A stretch of DNA of 64,000 nt, from positions 3,192,501 to 3,256,500 of the forward strand of contig NZ_CP141608.1 of the NCBI RefSeq assembly GCF_035581345.1, in the 5' to 3' direction. This stretch comes from Pseudomonas sp. JQ170C. GTDB taxonomy: Bacteria; Pseudomonadota; Gammaproteobacteria; Pseudomonadales; Pseudomonadaceae. Under the pieces are notes generated by a model that was not told the DNA's origin, did not search any database, and saw nothing but the letters and a program-made list of their open reading frames with translations. How positions within the stretch are numbered: position 1 is the stretch's first letter; every line of letters begins with the position of its first letter. This document shows positions 8,263 through 19,037 of this stretch, piece after piece. The translations under genes and the position numbers were made by a program.

Positions 8263-9567
8263 ATGAACGCCACAGCGTCCTGCAACGATCGTGCGATGTA
8301 TCGAAAAATCACCTGGCGCATCATGCCGATGTTGCTGGTGGCCTATGTCGTGGCGTTTCTCGACCGGATCAACATCGGCTACGCCCAATTGCAGATGAAG
8401 GAAACCCTGGCCTTCAGCGATGCGGTCTATGCCCTGGGTGCGGGGGTGTTCTTCATTGGCTACCTGCTGTTCGAGGTGCCCAGCAACCTGATGCTGGAGA
8501 GAATCGGCGTGCGCAAGACACTGCTGCGCATCATGGTCTGCTGGGGCATCGTCGCCATGGCCATGATGTTCGTGCAGACGCCCACACAGTTCTACGTGCT
8601 GCGTTTTCTGCTCGGCGCCTTCGAGGCCGGCTTCACCCCCGGCGCGCTGCTTTACCTGACCTTCTGGTACCCACCGGCCCGGCGCGCGGGGATGATCGGC
8701 ATATTCCTGCTCGGGGCGATCTTTGCCAGCCTGATCGCCGGGCCGCTGTCCGGCGCCATCATGACCTTTCTCGATGGGCTTTATGGCTGGCATGGCTGGC
8801 AGTGGCTGTTCCTGGTCCAGGGCCTGCCCGCACCGCTGCTGGGGCTGCTGGCCTGGCGCGTGCTGGTCGACCGTCCCGAGCAGGCGAGCTGGCTGAGCGA
8901 CGCAGAAAAGGCCCGGCTGCGCCAGCAGCTGGACGCCGAACGCCAGTCCTCGACCAAGGCCGGCCATGCCTCCCTGCGCGACCTGCTGGGCGATGCCAAG
9001 GTCTGGGCGTTGGCGCTGGTCTATGTGTTGATGGTGGCGGGCACCTATGCCATGGCCTTCTGGATTCCGACCCTGATCAAAAGCTGGGGCGTCACCGATC
9101 TCATGGACCTCGGCCTGTACGCCACCCTGCCGCAGCTGTGCGCCATGGTCGGGGTGATCCTGCTCGGGCGCAGTTCGGACCGCTACCGCGAACGCCGCTG
9201 GCACTTCACCGCCGGCGCCCTGCTGGCCGCCTGCGGTCTGTCGGTGATCGCCCTGGGCCAGGGCCAGCTCGGTATCTCGCTGGTCGGCCTGTGCCTGGCC
9301 ATGTCGGGTATTGCCGCTGTGCCGCCGGTGTTCTTCGCCCTGCTTTCCGAATACCTGCCCCGCGCTTCGGTGGCGGTGGGCATCGCCCTGGTCAGCAGCA
9401 TCGGCAACCTGGGCGGGGCAATCATTCCCTCGCTGACCAGCGCCATCAATACCGCCAGCGGCGGCACGACCTACAGCCTGCTGTTGGTGGTGGGCCTGTA
9501 CCTGCTGGCCAGTCTGATCATTGTGCTGGCGTCCCGCCGGCCGGCAGCGGTTCTCCAATCCGCCTGA
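8263..9567 (+). CDS. MFS transporter, anion:cation symporter-type
   Basis: The 434-residue protein is an inner-membrane carrier with about 12 transmembrane segments. The N-terminal [14 protein letters not shown] signature (around residue 30) is characteristic of the ACS subfamily that imports tartrate, glucarate, 4-hydroxyphenylacetate and related carboxylates or sulfonates. The ATG at 8263 has GGAG seven bases upstream. It lies 47 bp after the LacI gene and 34 bp before the HisD-like gene, so it likely imports the substrate of that dehydrogenase. A sulfonate such as dihydroxypropanesulfonate is one candidate; the sequence does not prove it. Confidence 0.9.
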   Translation: MNATASCNDRAMYRKITWRIMPMLLVAYVVAFLDRINIGYAQLQMKETLAFSDAVYALGAGVFFIGYLLFEVPSNLMLERIGVRKTLLRIMVCWGIVAMAMMFVQTPTQFYVLRFLLGAFEAGFTPGALLYLTFWYPPARRAGMIGIFLLGAIFASLIAGPLSGAIMTFLDGLYGWHGWQWLFLVQGLPAPLLGLLAWRVLVDRPEQASWLSDAEKARLRQQLDAERQSSTKAGHASLRDLLGDAKVWALALVYVLMVAGTYAMAFWIPTLIKSWGVTDLMDLGLYATLPQLCAMVGVILLGRSSDRYRERRWHFTAGALLAACGLSVIALGQGQLGISLVGLCLAMSGIAAVPPVFFALLSEYLPRASVAVGIALVSSIGNLGGAIIPSLTSAINTASGGTTYSLLLVVGLYLLASLIIVLASRRPAAVLQSA

Positions 9568-9601
9568 AGCACTCTTCCCTGAAACCCAAAGGACAGATCC
9601 C

Positions 9602-10885
9602 GTGATCCAACAACTCAAGAAAGGTCAATCGGCCCAGGCCAAGGCCAGCAATCAAGCCCAGGTGCGCGCCACCGTGGAAGGCATCCTCGCCGACATCGAG
9701 CAACGCGGTGACGCCGCGGTGCGCGAGTACTCCGAGAAATTCGACAACTGGGCGCCGCAAGACATGCGCCTGAGCCAGGAACAGATCGACGCGTGCATCG
9801 CCAGCCTGTCCCCGCAGACGCTCGACGACATCAAGTTCGCCCAGGCCCAGATTCGCCGCTTCGCCCAGATCCAGAAAGAGTCGATGCACGATGTCGAGGT
9901 CGAAACGCTGCCGGGCGTGGTGCTGGGCCATCGCAACATTCCGGTCAACTCGGTAGGTTGCTATATCCCCGGCGGCAAGTACCCGCTGATTGCCAGCGCC
10001 CACATGAGCGTGCTCACCGCCAAGGTTGCCGGCGTCAAGCGCGTGATCGCCAGCGCACCGCCGTTCGAGGGCCGGCCGTGCCCCGAAATCGTTGCCGCCA
10101 TGCACCTGGCCGGCGCGGACGAGATCTACTGCCTGGGCGGCGTTCAGGCCGTGGCTGCCATGGCCATCGGCACCCAGAGCATCGCCGGGGTCGACATGAT
10201 CGTCGGCCCGGGCAATGCCTATGTCGCCGAGGCCAAGCGCCAGCTGTTCGGCCGCGTGGGAATCGACCTGTTCGCCGGCCCGACCGAAACCCTGGTGATC
10301 TGCGATGACAGCGTGGATGCCGAACTGGTCGCCGTCGACTTGCTCGGCCAGGCCGAACACGGCCCCACCTCCCCGGCCTATTGCGTGACCACCAGCAAGA
10401 AGATCGCCGAAGAACTGCCGGCCGCGATCGACCGGGTGCTGTCGCGCCTGGACACCGCGCCGGTGGCCAGCGTGGCCTGGAACGACTTCGGCGAGATCTA
10501 CCTGTGCGACAGCGACGAAGAAGCCCTGGAAGTCGCCGAGCGCCTGTGTTCCGAACACGTGCAGGTCATGACCACCGACCCTGCCTGGTACCACGATCGC
10601 ATGACCCGCTACGGCGCCCTGTTCCTGGGCCACCGCACCAATGTCAGCTATGGCGACAAGGTCATCGGCACCAACCACACGCTGCCGACCATGGGCGCTG
10701 GGCGCTACACCGGCGGGCTGTGGGTCGGCAAGTTCATCAAGACCCACACCTACCAGCGCGTACTGACCGATCAGGCCAGCGTGATGATTGGCGAGTACTG
10801 CTCCCGGCTGTGCGGCTACGAGCATATGTCCGGCCACAAGGAGCAGGCGGATATCCGCGTGCGCCGTTTCAAGCAGGAGGCCTGA
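9602..10885 (+). CDS. HisD-family NAD-dependent alcohol dehydrogenase (sulfopropanediol 3-dehydrogenase-like)
   Basis: This 427-residue enzyme has the histidinol dehydrogenase fold with all four expected zinc ligands in matching spacing (Gln250, His253, Asp352, His412) and the catalytic pair Glu318-His319. Its placement with a sugar-acid-type carrier, a LacI regulator and an SDR, rather than with his genes, argues for a catabolic role like HpsN, the HisD homologue that oxidises 2,3-dihydroxypropane-1-sulfonate to sulfolactate. The GTG start at 9602 has AAAGGA eight bases upstream; an in-frame upstream extension overlaps the MFS gene and is rejected. Substrate assignment is inferred; the specificity residues of HpsN could not be checked. 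Confidence 0.75.
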   Translation: MIQQLKKGQSAQAKASNQAQVRATVEGILADIEQRGDAAVREYSEKFDNWAPQDMRLSQEQIDACIASLSPQTLDDIKFAQAQIRRFAQIQKESMHDVEVETLPGVVLGHRNIPVNSVGCYIPGGKYPLIASAHMSVLTAKVAGVKRVIASAPPFEGRPCPEIVAAMHLAGADEIYCLGGVQAVAAMAIGTQSIAGVDMIVGPGNAYVAEAKRQLFGRVGIDLFAGPTETLVICDDSVDAELVAVDLLGQAEHGPTSPAYCVTTSKKIAEELPAAIDRVLSRLDTAPVASVAWNDFGEIYLCDSDEEALEVAERLCSEHVQVMTTDPAWYHDRMTRYGALFLGHRTNVSYGDKVIGTNHTLPTMGAGRYTGGLWVGKFIKTHTYQRVLTDQASVMIGEYCSRLCGYEHMSGHKEQADIRVRRFKQEA

Positions 10886-10888
10886 AGC

Positions 10889-11325
<437 letters not shown>

Positions 11326-11329
<4 letters not shown>

Positions 11330-12228
11330 ACGACTTCAACGGCCGCGTGGCCGTGATCACCGGCGCCGCCTCCGGCCTGGGCAAGGCCTTTGCCGAAAAG
11401 GCTGCCGCGCTGGGCATGAAACTGGTGCTGGCCGACATCCAGGCCGAGGCGCTTGATGCCGTTGTCGCCGAGCTGCGAGCCCGCGGTGCTTCGGTGACAG
11501 GCCTGCGCACCGACGTTTCGCAGTCCGCCCAGGTGCAGGCCCTGGCCGACGCGGCACTGGCGCAGTTCGGTGCCGTACACCTGCTGTTCAACAATGCCGG
11601 GGTACTCGCCGGCGGCCTGGTGTGGGAGAACAGCGAAAAGGACTGGGACTGGCTGCTGGGTGTGAACGTGCGCAGCGTAATCCATGGCGTACGCATCTTC
11701 ACCCCGCTGATGCTGGCCGCCGCTGCGCAGGACCCGGACTACGAAGGGCATATCATCAACACCGCCTCCATGGCCGGGTTGCTCAACGCACCGACCCTGG
11801 GCGCCTACAACCTCACCAAACAGGCGGTGGTGTCGCTCAGCGAGACGCTCTACCACGACCTCACCCTGGTGACCGCGCAGGTGCATTGTTCGGTGTTGTG
11901 CCCGTTCTTCGTGCCGACCGGCATCAGCCTAAGCGCCCGCAACCGTCCCAGTGAGTTGGCCAACAGCGACGCACCGACACGTTCCCAGGCAGTGGCCCAG
12001 GCGCAGAACCAGGAGGCCACCGGCGCGGCCAAGGTCAGCAGCGAGCAGATCGCCGAGCTGACCTTCGCGGCGATCAGTCAGCGCCGCTTCTACATCTATT
12101 CGCACCCCCACGCCATGTCGTCTGTGCGCGAGCGTTTCGACGCGATTGTCGAGCAACGCAACCCACCCGACCCCTATGCGAGCAAACCCGCGTTGCGGGC
12201 TCAGTTGGTCGAGCGTTTACGCGCCTGA
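11326..12228 (+). CDS. Short-chain dehydrogenase/reductase
   Basis: This 300-residue SDR has the cofactor motif TGAASGLG near residue 12, the NNAG strand, an active-site YNLTK and a serine in NTASMAG. It overlaps the thioesterase gene by four bases (ATGA), implying translational coupling. It is expected to oxidise a hydroxyl or reduce a carbonyl in the same pathway as the HisD-like enzyme. The C-terminal 50 residues extend beyond a minimal 250-residue SDR. An HpsO-like role is possible but not supported by any specific residue. Confidence 0.85.
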
Positions 12229-12271
12229 CGCCCCTGGCCCGGCATTCACATTCAAGATGAGGAGACCGTTC

Positions 12272-13870
12272 ATGATCGAGTGCATCAAGCGACTGGCCCT
12301 GGCTGGCATGGCCGTCGCCGCGCTGGCCGCACCGCTGGCACAGGCCCAGCCGGCCAAACCCAATATCCTGGTGATCTGGGGCGACGACATCGGCTGGCAG
12401 AACGTGAGTGCCTATGGCATGGGCACCATGGGCTACACCACGCCCAACATCGACCAGATCGGCATGCAAGGCATCCGCTTTACCGATCACTACGGGCAAC
12501 CGTCCTGCACGGCCGGCCGCGCGGCGTTCATTACCGGGCAGTACCCGATTCGCTCCGGGCTGACCACCGTGGGCCTGCCGGGCGACAAGCTCGGCTTGCA
12601 GGCCGCCTCGCCGAGCCTGGCCGAGGTGTTGAAACAGGCCGGTTACCGCACCGGCCAGTTTGGCAAGAACCACCTGGGCGACAACAACCCCAACCTGCCG
12701 ACGGTGCACGGCTTCGATGAATTCTTCGGCAACCTGTACCACCTCAACACCGAGGAGCAGAGTGAGTACACCGATTACCAGAACTTCGCCAAACAGTACC
12801 CCGGCGGCCCCAAGGCCTACGCCGAGAAATTCGCCACCCGGGGTGTGCTGCACAGCTTTGCCAGCGAAAGGGACGATCCAACGGTCGACCCACGTTTCGG
12901 CGTGGTCGGCAAGCAGACCATCAAGGACAGCGGCCCGCTGACCACCCAGCGGATGGAAGATTTCGACGGCGCGGAGGTGATCCCCCATGCGCTGGACTTC
13001 ATGCGCAGGGCAAAAAGCGCCGACAAGCCGTTCTTCGTCTGGCTCAACACCAGCCGCATGCACCTGTACACCCATCTCAACGAAAAATGGCAACACGCCG
13101 CCGCCCAGTACACCCACGAGGACGACACCCAGGGCAGCGGCATGATGCAGCACGACCACGACATCGGTCAGGTGCTCGATTTCCTCAAGGCGAACGGCCT
13201 GGATGAAAACACCATCGTCTGGTACTCCACCGACAATGGTCCGGAGCACTCCTCCTGGCCGCACGGTGCGACGACACCGTTTCGCGGCGAGAAGATGACC
13301 ACCTACGAAGGTGGCGTGCGCGTGCCGTCCCTGTTGCGCTGGCCCGGCACCGTCAAGCCTGGCCAGATCAAGAACGGCATCCAGGCGCACCAGGACATGT
13401 TCACCACCCTGGCCGCGGCGGCGGGCGTGCCGGATGTGGTCGAGCGCATGAAAGTGGAAAAAAAGCAGTACATCGACGGCATCAACAACCTCGACTACTG
13501 GACCGGCAAGGCCCCGCAAAGCGCGCGGACCAGCCTGCTCTACTACATAGAGAGCAAACTGACCGCCGTACGCATGGGCCCCTGGAAGCTGCACTTCTCG
13601 ACCAAGGAAGACTACTACGCCCCGATCAAGCCGCTGTTCGCGCCGCTGATGTTCAACCTGCGCAGCGACCCGTTCGAGAGCTATGACAGCAACGATTCCT
13701 ACGGCCACATGATCCAGAAATCGTCGTGGATCTCCGCGCCGATGAGCGAACTGATCGCGGCGCACCTCAAATCCCTGGCCCAGTACCCGCCGGTGCAGAC
13801 GGCCAAGTCGTTCGACCGCTCGAACCTGGTGCAGGACTTTCTCAAGAGCCAGCAAAAACCGGCCCCCTGA
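12272..13870 (+). CDS. Exported arylsulfatase, formylglycine type
   Basis: The 532-residue protein is a type I sulfatase hydrolysing sulfate esters, probably in the periplasm. It has a Sec signal peptide (about 1-26, ending AQA), metal-binding GDDIG (37-41), the cysteine to be converted to formylglycine in SCTAGR (Cys79), GKNHLG (K132, H134) and STDNGPE later on. The modification motif is C-x-A-x-R rather than the common C-x-P-x-R. The ATG at 12272 follows GAGGAGA; a longer in-frame reading overlaps the SDR gene and is rejected. It closes the LacI-led unit. No maturation enzyme is encoded here, so activation must use one elsewhere. Confidence 0.93.
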   Translation: MIECIKRLALAGMAVAALAAPLAQAQPAKPNILVIWGDDIGWQNVSAYGMGTMGYTTPNIDQIGMQGIRFTDHYGQPSCTAGRAAFITGQYPIRSGLTTVGLPGDKLGLQAASPSLAEVLKQAGYRTGQFGKNHLGDNNPNLPTVHGFDEFFGNLYHLNTEEQSEYTDYQNFAKQYPGGPKAYAEKFATRGVLHSFASERDDPTVDPRFGVVGKQTIKDSGPLTTQRMEDFDGAEVIPHALDFMRRAKSADKPFFVWLNTSRMHLYTHLNEKWQHAAAQYTHEDDTQGSGMMQHDHDIGQVLDFLKANGLDENTIVWYSTDNGPEHSSWPHGATTPFRGEKMTTYEGGVRVPSLLRWPGTVKPGQIKNGIQAHQDMFTTLAAAAGVPDVVERMKVEKKQYIDGINNLDYWTGKAPQSARTSLLYYIESKLTAVRMGPWKLHFSTKEDYYAPIKPLFAPLMFNLRSDPFESYDSNDSYGHMIQKSSWISAPMSELIAAHLKSLAQYPPVQTAKSFDRSNLVQDFLKSQQKPAP

Positions 13871-13905
13871 GTACAGAAGCGGGCTCGATCTGTAGGAGCG
13901 GGCTC

Positions 13906-14475
13906 GGTGGGAGCGGGCTTGCCCCGCGATGAGTGTCCTGAGCCATGCACATCCAGGCGCAACAGCGAAGCGGGATTACTGGCTGGCATGGGTCTTTCGG
14001 CAAGATTCAAGATCCATCGCGGGGCAAGCCCGCTCCTACATTTCGAGCTCGGTGGGAGCGGGCTTGCCCCGCGATGAGTGCCCTGAGTCATGCACATCCA
14101 GGCGCAACAGCGAAGCGGGATCACCGGCAGGCATGGGTCTTTCGGCACGATTCAAGATCCATCGCGGGGCAAGCCCGCTCCTACATTTCGAGCTCGGTGG
14201 GAGCGGGCTTGCCCCGCGATGAGGCCCTGAGTCATGCATATCCAGGCGCAACCGCGAAGCGGGATCACCGGCAGGCATGGGTCTTTCGGCAAGATTCAAG
14301 ATCCATCGCGGGGCAAGCCCGCTCCCACATTTCGGGCTCGGTGGGAGCGGGCTTGCCCCGCGACGAGGCCCTGAGTCATGCACATCCAGGCGCAACAGCA
14401 AAGCGGGATCACCGGCAGGCATGGGTCTTTCGGCAAGATTCAAGATCCATCGCGGGGCAAGCCCGCTCCTACAGA
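13906..14475. repeat. Tandem array of four ~145-bp REP doublets
   Basis: Each unit starts at GGTGGGAGCGGGCTTGCCCC (13906, 14051, 14196, 14340) and ends with the inverted REP copy, with a conserved linker of about 90 bases. Spacing is 145, 145 and 144 bp. It fills most of the 764-bp gene-free stretch between the arylsulfatase and thiolase genes. A partial REP also occurs at about 13892. Open frames in all directions here are by-products of the repeat. Confidence 0.93.
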
Positions 14476-14483
14476 TTGGGCTC

Positions 14484-14527
14484 GGAAGGGGCCGGCGGCC
14501 TCACCACATCAAATGGATAAGCCCACA
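14484..14527 (-). repeat. Solo end of the long dispersed intergenic repeat
   Basis: The reverse complement reads GCTTATCCATTTGATGTGG then the GC-rich GCCGGCCCCTTCC block. The same terminal sequence occurs at 46479, 47353 (reverse) and 63067, where it belongs to a repeat of a few hundred bases. Only the end survives here. Confidence 0.75.
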
Positions 14528-14530
14528 ACA

Positions 14531-14555
14531 CCAACCCAACCCAACCCAACCCAAC
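14531..14555. repeat. (CCAAC)5 microsatellite
   Basis: Five uninterrupted copies of the pentamer CCAAC lie in the leader 80 bases before the thiolase start. Such tracts can vary by slippage; no effect on coding is evident because it is upstream of the ribosome site. Confidence 0.85.
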
Positions 14556-14634
14556 CAAAAATCATCACCCCCGAAATTCCCAGAAGAACCTTTCCCAAAC
14601 AGGGCCAAATCTTCCAGCAACCAGGAGCACCACC

Positions 14635-15819
14635 ATGAAAGAAGCCGTCATCCTTTCCACCGCCCGTACACCCATCGGCAAAGCCTTTCGCGGCGCCTTC
14701 AACATCACCACCGCACCGACCCTGGCCAGCTTCGCGATACGCGCCGCAGTCGAACGCGCCGGCATCGAAGCCAGTGAAATCGACGACCTGGTGATGGGCA
14801 CCGGCATGCCGGCAGGCACCGCCGGCTGGAACCTGGGCCGCATGAGCGCCCTGGCCTCCGGCCTGCCGCTGAGCGTCAGCGGCCAGACCCTCGACCGCCA
14901 ATGCGCGTCAGGGCTGATGGCCATCGCCACCGCCGCCAAGCAAATCATGGTCGACGGCATGCACGTGACCCTGGGCGCGGGCCAGGAACACATCAGCCTG
15001 GTACAGAACCGCCACATGGAATGGGTCGGCAGCCAGCACGACGACAGCGTCCTGCGCAATGTGCCGCAGGCCTACATGCCAATGCTGCACACAGCGGAAC
15101 TGGTCGCCAAACGCTACGGCATCAGCCGCGAAGCCCAGGACCTCTACAGCCTGCAATCGCAACAGCGCACCGCTGCTGCCCAGCAGGCAGGTGTGTTCAG
15201 CCATGAAATCGTCCCGGTCAGCGTGACCCGGCAGGTGGTCGACAAGGCCAGTGGCGCGGTCAGCCATGAACAGGTCAGCCTGAGTCTCGACGAAGGCAAC
15301 CGCCCACAGACCCAGCTTGAAGACCTGAGCAAACTCAAACCGGTGATCGAAGGTGGCTGCATCACCGCAGGCAATGCCAGCCAGCTATCGGATGGCGCCA
15401 GCGCCTGCGTATTGATGGACGCGCGCCTGGCCGAACAGCGCAATCTGCAACCGCTGGGCCTGTACCGGGGCATCGCGGTGGCGGGCCTGGCGCCGGAAGA
15501 AATGGGCATTGGCCCAGTACTGGCCGTACCAAAGCTGCTGAAGCAGCATGGCTTGAAGGTCGACGATATCGGCCTCTGGGAGCTCAACGAAGCCTTTGCC
15601 TGCCAGGTGCTTTACTGCCGGGACACACTGGGCATCGACAACGACCGGCTCAATGTCAACGGCGGCGCGATTTCAATCGGTCACCCGTACGGCATGAGCG
15701 GTGCGCGCATGGTCGGGCATGCCTTGCTGGAAGGTAAACGCCGTGGCGTGAAGTACGTGGTGGTGACCATGTGCGTCGGCGGTGGCATGGGTGCGGCCGG
15801 TTTGTTCGAGGTGTTTTGA
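14635..15819 (+). CDS. Acetyl-CoA acyltransferase (thiolase)
   Basis: The 394-residue protein is a degradative thiolase that cleaves 3-oxoacyl-CoA with CoA. The nucleophilic cysteine is in DRQCASGL (Cys90), followed by [15 protein letters not shown] with the catalytic histidine, and the C-terminal CVGGGMG with the second cysteine. The ATG at 14635 is preceded by CAGGAG. It stands alone between a repeat array upstream and a convergent HAL-like gene downstream, so its pathway partner is unclear; other beta-oxidation genes in the window lie 20 kb away. It could equally be a biosynthetic acetoacetyl-CoA thiolase. Confidence 0.9.
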   Translation: MKEAVILSTARTPIGKAFRGAFNITTAPTLASFAIRAAVERAGIEASEIDDLVMGTGMPAGTAGWNLGRMSALASGLPLSVSGQTLDRQCASGLMAIATAAKQIMVDGMHVTLGAGQEHISLVQNRHMEWVGSQHDDSVLRNVPQAYMPMLHTAELVAKRYGISREAQDLYSLQSQQRTAAAQQAGVFSHEIVPVSVTRQVVDKASGAVSHEQVSLSLDEGNRPQTQLEDLSKLKPVIEGGCITAGNASQLSDGASACVLMDARLAEQRNLQPLGLYRGIAVAGLAPEEMGIGPVLAVPKLLKQHGLKVDDIGLWELNEAFACQVLYCRDTLGIDNDRLNVNGGAISIGHPYGMSGARMVGHALLEGKRRGVKYVVVTMCVGGGMGAAGLFEVF

Positions 15820-15835
15820 GGGTCGCTCCGAGCAG

Positions 15836-15861
15836 CCGGCCCGGTGCGTCCACCGGGCCGG
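15836..15861. terminator. Perfect inverted repeat between convergent genes
   Basis: Eleven-base perfect arms, CCGGCCCGGTG and CACCGGGCCGG, flank a 4-base loop in the 49-bp gap between the convergent thiolase and HAL-like genes. There is no clear T-run, so termination in both directions is likely but not certain. Confidence 0.55.
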
Positions 15862-15868
15862 TGCGCAA

Positions 15869-17416
15869 TCACTGGTTGGCCAGCACGCGGTCTACCACGG
15901 CGAGCACTTCGCCCCCGCGCAGTTGCTCGGTTACCGCGACGATATCGGGGTAGAACGCGCGGTCTTCATCGGCCACCGGCACGCGGCTGCGCACCAGGTC
16001 ATACAGCGCACGGGTGGCGCTGGAGGCCTTGCCCACCTCATGGAAATCCAGGGCCTGGCAGCCGACCAGGATTTCGATGGCCAGCACCGACTCCAGCTTG
16101 CGCGACACCTGGTACGCCTTGATCGCCGCGTTGAAGGCAAAACTCACCGGGTCTTCCTGGTTGCCGCAGGTGGAGACACTGTCGATGGTGGACGGGTGCG
16201 ACAGCACCTTCATCTCCCCCAGCAGCCCGGCGGCGGTGTACTGGATGATCATGTAGCCATTGTTGAGCCCGGGATTGCGTACCAGGAAGGCGGGCATTTC
16301 GCTGAAATGCGAATTGACCATGCGGTCGGTACGCCGCTCGGAGATCTTCGCCAGGTTGGTCATCGCGTTGCAGAGCGTGTCGGCCGCCATGCCGATGTAG
16401 GAACCATCGAAGTTCGCCCCGGAGATGGCAATACCGTCATCGTCGCTGAGCGGGTAGATCACCGGGTTGTCGCCCGAGGAGCCGATCTCGTTGTCGATGC
16501 AGGCCTGGGCGTAGGCGATGAACTGCTTGGAGGCACCGTGCACTTGGGGGATGGCGCGCAGGCTGTAGGTGTCTTGCAGGCGGTAGTCGATGTGCTCCTC
16601 GATCATCTGGCTGTCGCCCAGCAACTGCTTGATGTAGCGAGCGGTCTGCGCCTGTGCGGCGTGAGCCTTGACGGAGTGGTAGCGCGGGTCGAAGGCGCGA
16701 ATGGTGCCCTTGAGTGCCTGCAGGGAAATGGCCGCCGCCACGTCCGCCACCTGGGCGGCCTGGTTGGCGTTGTACTGCGCCAGGGTGGCGATGGCGGTGA
16801 CCGAGGTGGTGCCGTTGAGCATCGCCAGGCCTTCCTTGCACTGCAGCGCGATCGGTTGCATGCCCACCTGACGCAATGCACTCGCACCGTCCACCCACTC
16901 GCCACCGGCGACGCTGGCCTTGCCTTCGCCGATCAGCACCAGCGCCAGGTGCCCTTCGGGGCCGAGGTAACCCACCGAACCTTCGCTGGGGGCAAACGGC
17001 ACCACGTCGTTGTTGAGCAGCCCGGCGATCTGTTCAAGCAGCGCCATGCGTACGCCAGAGAAGCCCTTGCCCAGGCTGACCAGAATCATCAACTGCACGG
17101 CGCGCACCTGCTCGCGGTTCAGTGGCTCGCCCACCGACACGGCGTGGGAACGCACGATGTTCACTTGCAGGGTTTGCGCGTCCTCAGGCGAGATCACATG
17201 CCGGACGTTGTCGCCAAAGCCTGTGGTCACGCCATACACCAGGCGGTTTTCGTCGAGGAAGCGTTCGATCAGCCGACGCGAACGTGCAACGCGGGCACGG
17301 TATGCATCGGAGAAACTCACCTTTGCGCCATAACGGGCGACGGCAATGAATGCCTCGATGGAGGGCTTGGCATCGTCCAGTACAACGTTGGCGATATCTT
17401 GGGGTTGAATGCGCAT
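15869..17416 (-). CDS. HAL/PAL-fold lyase lacking the MIO tripeptide
   Basis: This 515-residue protein aligns throughout with histidine/phenylalanine ammonia-lyases: YGVTTGFG (61-68), LNGTT, QDTYSLR and PQVHG. However, where the family has GSVGASGDLAPLAH, this protein reads GSVGYLGPEGH (146-156). The Ala-Ser-Gly that cyclises to the MIO electrophile is absent and the loop is three residues shorter, with no sign of a frameshift. It should therefore not act as an ordinary ammonia-lyase. Ergothionase, a HAL relative that eliminates trimethylamine without needing MIO activation as far as I recall, is an attractive model. It ends an operon with a Rieske oxygenase pair and an amino-acid ABC importer. 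Confidence 0.72.
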   Translation of the reverse strand: MRIQPQDIANVVLDDAKPSIEAFIAVARYGAKVSFSDAYRARVARSRRLIERFLDENRLVYGVTTGFGDNVRHVISPEDAQTLQVNIVRSHAVSVGEPLNREQVRAVQLMILVSLGKGFSGVRMALLEQIAGLLNNDVVPFAPSEGSVGYLGPEGHLALVLIGEGKASVAGGEWVDGASALRQVGMQPIALQCKEGLAMLNGTTSVTAIATLAQYNANQAAQVADVAAAISLQALKGTIRAFDPRYHSVKAHAAQAQTARYIKQLLGDSQMIEEHIDYRLQDTYSLRAIPQVHGASKQFIAYAQACIDNEIGSSGDNPVIYPLSDDDGIAISGANFDGSYIGMAADTLCNAMTNLAKISERRTDRMVNSHFSEMPAFLVRNPGLNNGYMIIQYTAAGLLGEMKVLSHPSTIDSVSTCGNQEDPVSFAFNAAIKAYQVSRKLESVLAIEILVGCQALDFHEVGKASSATRALYDLVRSRVPVADEDRAFYPDIVAVTEQLRGGEVLAVVDRVLANQ

Positions 17417-17459
17417 TGCTGTGCTCTCTCTGCTCAGTGGCTTTTTTCAGGGCGTAGAA

Positions 17460-17484
17460 CGCCTGTCCCGTCATGAAACAGGCG
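17460..17484. other. Intercistronic hairpin between ABC ATPase and HAL-like genes
   Basis: CGCCTGT and ACAGGCG form 7-bp arms around an 11-base loop in the 95-bp gap. The T-run on the minus strand precedes rather than follows it, so it is not a terminator for the operon; it may affect message stability. Confidence 0.5.
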
Positions 17485-17511
17485 AAAAAATACGTGTGGT
17501 TTTTCGGGGTA

Positions 17512-18282
17512 TCAGGCGTGGCTGAGAATGAACCGGCTGAAGCGCTCGCAGTGTTGTTCGTTGAACATCTCCTGCGGGGTGCCCTGGGCTTCGATCAGCC
17601 CCTGATTCATGAACACCACGCGGTTGGAAACGTTGCGGGCAAAGCCCATTTCATGGGTGACCACCAGCATGGTCCGGCCCTCCTCGGCGAGCGAACGCAT
17701 CACCTTGAGCACCTCGCCAACCAGCTCCGGGTCGAGTGCCGAGGTCGGTTCATCGAACAGGATGACCCGCGGGCGCATCGCCAGGGTGCGGGCAATGGCC
17801 ACCCGCTGTTGCTGGCCCCCGGAGAGGAACGCCGGGTAGTGGTCGCGCTTGTCGGCCATGCCCACTTTCTCCAGCAGTGCCTCGGCTTCGTCGATGCACT
17901 CGGCGCGCGGACGCTTCTGTACATGCACCGGGCCTTCGATGACATTCTGCAGCACCGTCATGTGCGACCACAGGCCGAAGCTCTGGAACACCATGCCCAA
18001 CTCCGGGCGCATGCGATCGACCTGGCGCCGGTTGGCGGGCACCATCAGCTGATGGCGGCCACGCTTGAACGCCACCTGCTCGCCGGCGACATGGATCTCG
18101 CCGGCATCGGGAACTTCGAGCAGGTTGATGCAGCGCAGGAAGGTGCTCTTGCCCGAGCCGCTGGCACCGAGTATCGACACCACGTCGCCCTCGTGGGCAT
18201 CCAGCGAGATGCCCTTGAGCACCTCCAGGTTGCCGAAGGATTTGCGGATGTGTTTTACCTGCAACACTGGATCTGTAGTCAT
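17512..18282 (-). CDS. Polar amino-acid ABC transporter ATP-binding protein
   Basis: The 256-residue cytoplasmic ATPase is of the HisP/GlnQ type. It shows Walker [10 protein letters not shown] (about 39-47), signature [13 protein letters not shown], Walker [12 protein letters not shown] and the switch histidine in [10 protein letters not shown]. The insertion between the Walker A and signature regions ([16 protein letters not shown]) matches the HisP-like subgroup that works with two permeases for basic amino acids and their derivatives. It follows the two permease genes by five bases and is downstream of the binding protein, completing an importer. Confidence 0.95.
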   Translation of the reverse strand: MTTDPVLQVKHIRKSFGNLEVLKGISLDAHEGDVVSILGASGSGKSTFLRCINLLEVPDAGEIHVAGEQVAFKRGRHQLMVPANRRQVDRMRPELGMVFQSFGLWSHMTVLQNVIEGPVHVQKRPRAECIDEAEALLEKVGMADKRDHYPAFLSGGQQQRVAIARTLAMRPRVILFDEPTSALDPELVGEVLKVMRSLAEEGRTMLVVTHEMGFARNVSNRVVFMNQGLIEAQGTPQEMFNEQHCERFSRFILSHA

Positions 18283-18287
18283 GCCAC

Positions 18288-19025
18288 TTACCCCCTACGT
18301 ACGCTGAGTGCGTACTTTTTTGTTGTTGGACTCGCGGTGACGGGCTGCCGGGGTGACAACCGCTGTTCGACCCACGCCAGCGTGCGGACAATCAGGAAAT
18401 TCAGCACCAGGTAGATCAACGCGGCACACAGGAACACCTCAAGCGTGCGGTAGGTTTCAGCGATGATCCGCTGCGCCACGCCGGACACTTCGTAGACCGT
18501 GACCAGGCTCGCCAGCGAGGTCGCCTTCATCATCAGGATGATCTCCGTCGAATAGGCCGGCAGGCAGCTGCGCAGGGCGATGGGAATGATGATCCGACGC
18601 GCCAGCAACCCGCCCGACATGCCCGCGGCCCGCGCCGCTTCGATTTGCTGGGGCGGCACGGCCAGCAAGCCGCCACGGAAGATCTCCGCCATGTAGCCCG
18701 CCGTACACAGCGCCAGGGCAATCACCGCACAACTGAGCGGATCACGCAGCACCGGCCAGAACGGGCTCTGGCGTACCTCTGGAAACTGGCTCAGCCCGTA
18801 ATAGAGCAAGAACATCTGGATCAGCAGCGGCGAGCCGCGAAACAGGAAGATGTAGCTGCGCGCCAGGTGACGCAGCACCGCGACCTCGCACACCCGCATC
18901 CACACCAGCAGCAATGCCAGCAGCGTACCGATGGCGACCGAGGCGGCGAACAGCAGCAGCGTGGTCGGCAGCGCCCGCAGCAGTTGCAGCAGGGTGTCAC
19001 CGACAAAAGCGATATCTACAGACAT
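18288..19025 (-). CDS. Polar amino-acid ABC transporter permease (HisM-like)
   Basis: This 245-residue inner-membrane protein has about five transmembrane segments and the EAA loop ([20 protein letters not shown]) typical of HisM/HisQ permeases that contacts the ATPase. The gene lies between the other permease (12 bp upstream) and the ATPase (5 bp downstream). The two different permeases form a heterodimeric channel, as in the histidine/lysine/arginine/ornithine and octopine systems. Confidence 0.94.
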   Translation of the reverse strand: MSVDIAFVGDTLLQLLRALPTTLLLFAASVAIGTLLALLLVWMRVCEVAVLRHLARSYIFLFRGSPLLIQMFLLYYGLSQFPEVRQSPFWPVLRDPLSCAVIALALCTAGYMAEIFRGGLLAVPPQQIEAARAAGMSGGLLARRIIIPIALRSCLPAYSTEIILMMKATSLASLVTVYEVSGVAQRIIAETYRTLEVFLCAALIYLVLNFLIVRTLAWVEQRLSPRQPVTASPTTKKYALSVRRG

Positions 19026-19037
19026 GGTTGGCTCCCT

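Noticed and set aside
9602-10885. Biosynthetic histidinol dehydrogenase HisD
   Set aside because: Catalytic and zinc residues match the fold, but it sits in a carrier/LacI/SDR unit with no other his genes.
13929-14520. Repetitive small proteins rich in GASPLLP/GQARSY in the REP array
   Set aside because: Products of REP palindromes, common at such arrays, without start signals or conservation outside the repeat.
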